This document shows positions 7,341 to 10,512 of a stretch of DNA of 10,512 bases, piece by piece (positions within the stretch are counted from its first letter, which is position 1; the number at the start of each line of letters is the position of its first letter). Origin of the DNA: CAZOHC01 sp964579845 (lineage in GTDB: Bacteria; Patescibacteriota; Microgenomatia; Levybacterales; UBA12049). A model generated the notes under the pieces. That model did not search any database and had not been told where the DNA came from. It saw only the letters and a list, made by a program, of their open reading frames with translations. The translations under genes and the position numbers were made by a program. Where the stretch lies: contig CAZOHC010000041.1 in NCBI GenBank assembly GCA_964579845.1, forward strand, positions 1 to 10,512. The letters are read 5' to 3'.

Positions 7341-8041
7341 AGCGACCTCTGTTTCTGTCACCTCACTTTCCAGCTAAACGACACCTCATGAAGGATATTT
7401 CATCAATGACTACCGAATACTCGTTCACAGGAGATATCATTGATATCGGCTGCGGAGTCAAACCGTATAAAAAATATTTTGACGCTGCCGATACATACCG
7501 AGGTATAGATTTCAGGTCTTATTCTGACAATCCGGAATTTCGTGTTGAGAAACCCGATTATTATTTCTCGAAACACTATCGCCAGGACTATCTTCTGCCG
7601 TTTGAAAACAATGTCTTTCATCACGCAGTATCATTTCAGGTACTGGAACATCATCCGAAGCCTGAGGTGATGATCAGGGAAATGGTACGCGTGACCAAAA
7701 AAAACGGATATATACTGCTTAGCTTCCCATTTATCTGGGCATTACATGAAGAACCGAATGACTATTATCGGTTTACTGAATATAGCATAGCGAACCTGTT
7801 TCAGGATAATGGCTGTAAAGTCATCAGGATGAAAAAACAGGGTGCTGTATGTTCAGTCATCGCGACACTGCTTAGCGATGCGCTCATCGAGTTTTCCAAG
7901 AAAAACAAACTGACCTATCTCCTTAGCGTACTCCTCTATCCGATCGTTATGATGATCGCATACCTATCACTCATCGGTGACAAGCTTTTTCCTACAGACA
8001 CCATATTTTTAAACTATGTATGGTTAGCAAAAAAACTATGA
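7337..8041 (+). CDS. Class I SAM-dependent methyltransferase with hydrophobic C-terminal segment
   Basis: The 234-residue protein has motif I DIGCGVKPY (36-44), Asp58 in RGIDF, QVLEHHPKPE (101-110) and the conserved HEEPNDYYRFT (137-147) seen in methyltransferases of glycan clusters. A hydrophobic stretch at about 196-212 (YLLSVLLYPIVMMIAYL) suggests membrane association, placing it near a lipid-linked substrate. It differs from the preceding methyltransferase in length and motifs, so the pair is not a recent duplication and the two may methylate different positions. It overlaps the upstream gene by ATGA at 7337. An AAAGGTGAG run 7 bases upstream is the only Shine-Dalgarno-like sequence in the operon. 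It overlaps the next gene by ATGA at 8038. Confidence 0.88.
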   Translation: MKRPLFLSPHFPAKRHLMKDISSMTTEYSFTGDIIDIGCGVKPYKKYFDAADTYRGIDFRSYSDNPEFRVEKPDYYFSKHYRQDYLLPFENNVFHHAVSFQVLEHHPKPEVMIREMVRVTKKNGYILLSFPFIWALHEEPNDYYRFTEYSIANLFQDNGCKVIRMKKQGAVCSVIATLLSDALIEFSKKNKLTYLLSVLLYPIVMMIAYLSLIGDKLFPTDTIFLNYVWLAKKL

Positions 8042-8922
8042 TTACCTGTTCGATAGGCATCTGTGTCTTTAACGAAGAAAAAAATATCGGAAAGTTGTTA
8101 AACTCCGTTCTTCGACAGCGTGTAAAATCAGTAAAAATTACTGAGATTATTATTATCGCCTCAGGATCAACAGATAGAACGTGCGATATTATTAAAACTT
8201 ACCAAAGAAAAGATAGAAGAATAAAGCTGATCAGACAGAAGCATAGAGAAGGAAAAGCATCGGCAGTAAACCTATTTATCTCAAAAGCAAAAAACGAGAT
8301 TCTGCTTTTATGCGGTGGAGATCTGATTCTTCCTCCATCAGTTATTGAAAAAATGACTTCTGTGTTCTCAGACAGTGAAGTCGGCATGACCGGGGCACGT
8401 CCTATTCCTGTAAATAATATCGAGGACGGATTCATTAGCTTTGCCGGTCACTTGCTGTGGGATTTACATCATAGAATCTCAATGAAAAATCCGAAAATGG
8501 GTGAAGTTGTCGCATTCAGAAAGATTTTTAAACGAATACCGACGACAGGTGCTGATGAAGCGAGTATCGAGCCACTCATTCGTGGTCAAGGATATCAGAT
8601 ACGATATATGCAAAATGCCAAGATCTATAATAAGGCACCGACAACGCTTCGAGAGTTTATTCACCAGAGGCGAAGAAACTACTGGCTGCATTTGATCATT
8701 CTTCACAAGCAATCATATCTCGTCTCAACACTCAGTCCGAAAACAATTATCACAGCTCTGATAAGTTTTCTGGCTGACAATAAAAACCTAAAATACTGTA
8801 TGTACGCTCCACTCGTAATGACACTTGAAGTGTATAGTAGACTTCTCGGCTGGTGGGATTATCGATTTTCTAATCGATCACATACTGTTTGGGAAGAAAT
8901 GAAAACAACGAAGAAATTATAA
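8038..8922 (+). CDS. GT2 family (GT-A) glycosyltransferase
   Basis: The 294-residue enzyme begins with the GT2 strand ITCSIGICVFNEEKNIGKLL. The nucleotide-binding motif reads IASGSTDRT (Asp46), then REGKASAVN (70-78). Where most relatives have DxD or DAD, this one has CGGD (92-95), leaving Asp95 alone for metal binding. The catalytic-base region is GADEAS (Asp173, Glu174) and the acceptor motif QRRRNYW (210-216) resembles Q-x-x-R-W. Hydrophobic segments near the C-terminus suggest peripheral membrane binding. It should be an inverting enzyme adding a sugar on the cytosolic face. The start at 8038 is preferred over an in-frame ATG at 8020 because it gives the same ATGA overlap as the two junctions upstream and starts at the first beta strand. 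It is the last gene of the operon, and its stop is 13 bases from the stop of the convergent pilin gene. Confidence 0.9.
   Translation: MITCSIGICVFNEEKNIGKLLNSVLRQRVKSVKITEIIIIASGSTDRTCDIIKTYQRKDRRIKLIRQKHREGKASAVNLFISKAKNEILLLCGGDLILPPSVIEKMTSVFSDSEVGMTGARPIPVNNIEDGFISFAGHLLWDLHHRISMKNPKMGEVVAFRKIFKRIPTTGADEASIEPLIRGQGYQIRYMQNAKIYNKAPTTLREFIHQRRRNYWLHLIILHKQSYLVSTLSPKTIITALISFLADNKNLKYCMYAPLVMTLEVYSRLLGWWDYRFSNRSHTVWEEMKTTKKL
8861..8878. repeat. Perfect 7-bp inverted repeat with a 4-base loop
   Basis: ATCGATT (8861-8867) and AATCGAT (8872-8878) are separated by TTCT. The repeat lies inside the 3' end of the GT2 gene. On the minus strand it is 58 bases past the second pilin stop codon, so it could fold in the pilin mRNA 3' region. 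No T-run follows on either strand, so it is not a convincing intrinsic terminator. Confidence 0.35.
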
Positions 8923-8935
8923 ACTGGAGAGAAGA

Positions 8936-9409
8936 TTATCTAGAGACGTTAATCGTAGCGCCCAGTTCTGCAGCAGGTGCTGAGATGGTGAGTCTGTTCG
9001 TTGCACCCTGTTCGATCGTGTATCCTGTGTTCCAGGTTGAACTGGTGCAATCAGTAAAGGTTACGGCTGTACCATTATTCGTCAGCGGATCAACAGGAAG
9101 TGCAGCAATATATTGAGGCACTAAGTTCGAACAAAATGAATTGAACGTGGTAGACTGAATAGTCTGCGCAGTTGAATCAATTGTGACACCGAGGCCTGAC
9201 AGTGATCCCTTGTTATCAGCCATATATTGATTAACAGCATTAAGAATTGCGTTTACATCCGAAGATCGCTTCGTATTATTTGACTGTGCGAACTGTCGAG
9301 CCGGATTAATAGCTATTAATGTTATTGCGAGAAGGATTGCGAGAATACCGATAACTACCAGTAATTCTATGAGTGTAAAACCTTTTTGTGATGATCTTAT
9401 GTTTTTCAT
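8936..9409 (-). CDS. Type IV prepilin-like protein, second copy
   Basis: The 157-residue prepilin has a short basic leader (MKNIRSSQKG). Prepilin peptidase would cut after Gly10, before FTLIELL, and Glu15 is the conserved Glu at mature position 5. The hydrophobic assembly helix continues to about residue 34. Two cysteines (93 and 121) may close a C-terminal loop as in classical pilins. The globular part is rich in Ser, Thr and Asn, so glycosylation is possible. The mature 147 residues match the upstream copy except for one position (Lys67 here, Arg71 there). The leader is unrelated to that of the other copy. It starts one base after the stop of the first copy (TAATATG) with no ribosome binding site, so it is probably translated by coupling from the same mRNA. 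It could be a major pilin or a pseudopilin of a secretion or DNA-uptake machine. Confidence 0.92.
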   Translation of the reverse strand: MKNIRSSQKGFTLIELLVVIGILAILLAITLIAINPARQFAQSNNTKRSSDVNAILNAVNQYMADNKGSLSGLGVTIDSTAQTIQSTTFNSFCSNLVPQYIAALPVDPLTNNGTAVTFTDCTSSTWNTGYTIEQGATNRLTISAPAAELGATINVSR

Positions 9410-9884
9410 ATTATCGTGAGACGTTAATGGTTGCTCCCAACTCTGCAGCAGGTGCTGAGATCGTCAGTCTGTTTGTCGCACCCTGTTCGATCGTGTATCC
9501 AGTGTTCCAGGTAGAGCTGGTGCAGTCTGTAAAGGTTACAGCTGTCCCATTATTAGTCAACGGGTCAACAGGAAGTGCTGCGATATATTGCGGTACTAAA
9601 TTCGAACAGAATGAATTGAATGTTGTGGACTGAATGGTCTGAGCAGTAGAGTCGATCGTAACACCGAGTCCTGACAATGATCCACGATTATCAGCCATGT
9701 ACTGGTTGACAGCATTCAGAATAGCATTAACATCTGATGATCGTTTCGTGTTATTTGACTGAGCAAACTGACGTGCAGGATTGATTGCGATAAGCGTGAT
9801 CGCGAGAAGAATTGCGAGTATGCCGATAACAACGAGTAGTTCGATTAATGTGAATCCTTTTGTGTTTCGTGATGATATTAGAGC
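8936..9884 (-). repeat. Tandem duplication of the mature pilin coding sequence
   Basis: Two in-phase copies, offset by 475 bases, encode mature pilins with 146 of 147 identical residues. At DNA level they differ at about 79 of 444 bases by hand count, almost all in silent positions. The longest perfect matches are only about 20 bases, for example around 9442-9462 and its partner. Confidence 0.85.
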
Positions 9885-9896
9885 AGTTAATTTCAT
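9411..9896 (-). CDS. Type IV prepilin-like protein, first copy
   Basis: The 161-residue prepilin has the leader MKLTALISSRNTKG, with cleavage expected after Gly14. The same mature protein follows as in the second copy: GFTLIELLVVIGILAILL, then a conserved helix with INPARQFAQ, an Asn/Ser/Thr-rich globular part and cysteines at 97 and 125. By hand alignment of the 148 shared codons about 75 differ from the second copy, and only one changes an amino acid (Arg71 against Lys67). The open frame extends upstream to a TTG at 9938, but that TTG is part of the TTGACA -35 box, so the ATG at 9896 is the real start. The gene is the first of a two-gene unit. Membrane assembly of the mature protein into a pilus-like fibre is the family role; whether it is the major subunit is inferred from the duplication and strong conservation. 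Confidence 0.92.
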   Translation of the reverse strand: MKLTALISSRNTKGFTLIELLVVIGILAILLAITLIAINPARQFAQSNNTKRSSDVNAILNAVNQYMADNRGSLSGLGVTIDSTAQTIQSTTFNSFCSNLVPQYIAALPVDPLTNNGTAVTFTDCTSSTWNTGYTIEQGATNRLTISAPAAELGATINVSR

Positions 9897-9908
9897 CTGT
9901 ATGTATCT

Positions 9909-9938
9909 ATTATTCCTATAAAGCTGAGTTGTTGTCAA
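9909..9938 (-). promoter_or_regulatory. Sigma70-type promoter of the pilin pair
   Basis: On the minus strand a consensus TTGACA (9938-9933) is followed after 18 bases by AATAAT (9914-9909), a reasonable -10 box. The ATG at 9896 lies 12 bases further on, giving a predicted leader of about 6 bases with no Shine-Dalgarno sequence. A 10-bp inverted repeat abuts the -35 box directly upstream. Confidence 0.6.
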
Positions 9939-9966
9939 GAGGTATTTTCAAGGCTAAAAATACCTC
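9939..9966. promoter_or_regulatory. 10-bp inverted repeat touching the pilin -35 box (possible operator)
   Basis: GAGGTATTTT (9939-9948) and AAAATACCTC (9957-9966) form a perfect inverted repeat around CAAGGCTA. Its right half begins 13 bases past the LytR_C-like gene's stop codon, and its other edge touches the TTGACA box of the pilin promoter. The location fits a regulator binding site acting on pilin transcription. As a terminator for the upstream gene it is weak: the stem is AT-rich in its upper part and no T-run follows on the minus strand. Confidence 0.5.
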
Positions 9967-9979
9967 ATAGGAATTTTGG

Positions 9980-10423
9980 TCAAAAATTAACTATGACAAC
10001 AGGTTCCTCAACGGTATTCTCCTGTGCAGATACTGAAGCATCAAACGACTGCAAAAGCAATACAATTTCTTCACGACTATCCTTCGGAACTCCGGACGAG
10101 AAGATCACGAACGGCGAAGCAGTTATGCTACCTTGTGATGACGAGACAGATTGATAACCGGCTGATCTGATCGATGCAATGAGTTGTGCTGACAGACTTG
10201 CTCGCTGACTTGATATGTTAAGCGTTATGGGTAGTGCTGCTTTCATCTCAGCTGTTGATGATGCAATCGGATCAATTGACGGTTGTGTTGTCGGTGTTGC
10301 AGAAGGAGCTGACGGCTGAGTTATAATCGGCTGGTTTTGTACAGGAGGTTGTGTATTTTCATTAACCATCCTGAGATAGACCACGATAAGCACAATAATC
10401 AAGATCCCGAAAATGCCCATCAT
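9980..10423 (-). CDS. Single-pass membrane protein with LytR_C-like domain
   Basis: The 147-residue protein has an N-terminal membrane helix (about 3-18, GIFGILIIVLIVVYL), a flexible linker rich in Pro, Gln, Ser and Thr (about 22-60) and a small domain at about 65-147. That domain has the alternating pattern of LytR_C (PF13399): a strand ITLNISS, a helix LSAQLIASIRSAGY, a strand, PFVIFSS, a helix, and a final strand PVVIVNF in the place of the usual DVVVILG. LytR_C is normally the tail of LCP cell-wall glycopolymer transferases; here it stands alone on a membrane anchor, a layout I associate with Patescibacteria. The function is unknown, with binding to cell wall or glycan outside the membrane as one option. 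Two adjacent ATG codons (10423 and 10420) could serve as the start. It lies 83 bases upstream of the pilins and is probably transcribed separately. Confidence 0.75.
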   Translation of the reverse strand: MMGIFGILIIVLIVVYLRMVNENTQPPVQNQPIITQPSAPSATPTTQPSIDPIASSTAEMKAALPITLNISSQRASLSAQLIASIRSAGYQSVSSSQGSITASPFVIFSSGVPKDSREEIVLLLQSFDASVSAQENTVEEPVVIVNF

Positions 10424-10431
10424 AATATACA
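10424..10431 (-). promoter_or_regulatory. Possible -10 region of the LytR_C-like gene
   Basis: On the minus strand TGTATATT runs directly into ATGATG. With TGTATA as the -10 box, the second ATG (10420) would be 5 bases downstream and the mRNA nearly leaderless, as for the other units here. The box is a weaker match than the others and no -35 box is evident. Confidence 0.3.
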
Positions 10432-10457
10432 GTCGTGTTTTTTAAAATTATTTTTTC

Positions 10458-10492
10458 GGGACTAACCCTGACCAACGCCCGATTTGAGTCCC
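10458..10492. repeat. Inverted repeat upstream of the LytR_C-like gene
   Basis: GGGACT (10458-10463) and AGTCCC (10487-10492) flank 23 bases. On the minus strand the right part also holds GTTGGTC and GTTAGTC, a near-perfect direct repeat 10 bases apart. T-rich runs lie on both sides of the + strand copy, with nine T at 10499-10507. It could be a terminator for + strand transcripts, though no + strand gene precedes it, or a regulator site. The rest of 10424-10512 holds nothing I can name. Confidence 0.35.
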
Positions 10493-10512
10493 CACAAATT
10501 TTTTTTTATAAA

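Noticed and set aside
6828..8041. The two adjacent operon methyltransferases as a tandem duplication
   Set aside because: They share only general SAM-binding motifs and differ in length, N-terminus and C-terminal region.
9388..9633. Plus-strand open frame over the pilin region, similar to another at 8889-9116
   Set aside because: Both are antisense shadows of the duplicated pilin genes and resemble each other only because the pilins do.
8936..9896. Toxin, defence or phage-related system around the repeated genes
   Set aside because: The repeated units are clear type IV prepilins with cleavage sites; no integrase, transposase, nuclease or attachment repeat is seen.
9897..9938. N-terminal extension of the first pilin to a TTG at 9938
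   Set aside because: The TTG is part of the TTGACA -35 box, and the added 14 residues would make an implausible prepilin leader.
16..10423. Alternative genetic code (UGA as Gly)
   Set aside because: UGA ends several genes at the expected family lengths and forms the ATGA overlaps, so it is a normal stop here.

Overview
The window reads as chromosomal DNA from a Patescibacteria (CPR) bacterium, probably of the Microgenomates or Parcubacteria type. This is inferred from gene content: a sensor kinase with a 7TM-like N-terminus, a DUF2723 membrane protein with a C-terminal TPR-like region, short prepilins of the GFTLIELLVVIGILAILLAI / AINPARQFAQ type, and a single-pass protein with a LytR_C-like tail. 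UGA acts as a stop throughout, so the Gracilibacteria/Absconditabacteria code is not in use. No rRNA, tRNA, CRISPR array or insertion sequence is visible. No stretch longer than 300 bases lacks a gene.

Layout from left to right. (1) 16-1026 (+): an orphan class I SAM methyltransferase-like protein. (2) 1063-3198 (+): a membrane sensor histidine kinase, facing a single-domain response regulator at 3213-3593 (-); their stop codons are 14 bases apart. (3) 3594-3686: a divergent promoter region. (4) 3687-8922 (+): a tight five-gene operon. It encodes a DUF2723 GT-C-like membrane protein, a GT4 glycosyltransferase, two SAM methyltransferases and a GT2 glycosyltransferase, joined by TAATATG or ATGA junctions, and probably builds and methylates a surface glycan. 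(5) 8936-9896 (-): two tandem type IV prepilin genes, convergent with the operon and 13 bases from it. (6) 9980-10423 (-): a membrane-anchored LytR_C-like protein. (7) 10424-10512: its upstream region, with an inverted repeat.

Two signals stand out. First, the two pilins have mature parts of 147 residues that differ at one position (Lys/Arg), while by hand count about 75 of 148 aligned codons differ. The pair is therefore an old duplication under extreme protein-level constraint, or something has kept the DNA different while the protein stayed the same. Second, every clear transcription-unit start has a sigma70-type -10 box ending 6-8 bases before the start codon, which predicts leaderless mRNAs. 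Downstream genes start by stop-start coupling, mostly without a Shine-Dalgarno sequence.

A working model is that the operon makes a methylated glycan for the cell surface, possibly for the Ser/Thr-rich pilins next door. That link rests on adjacency and family knowledge only.
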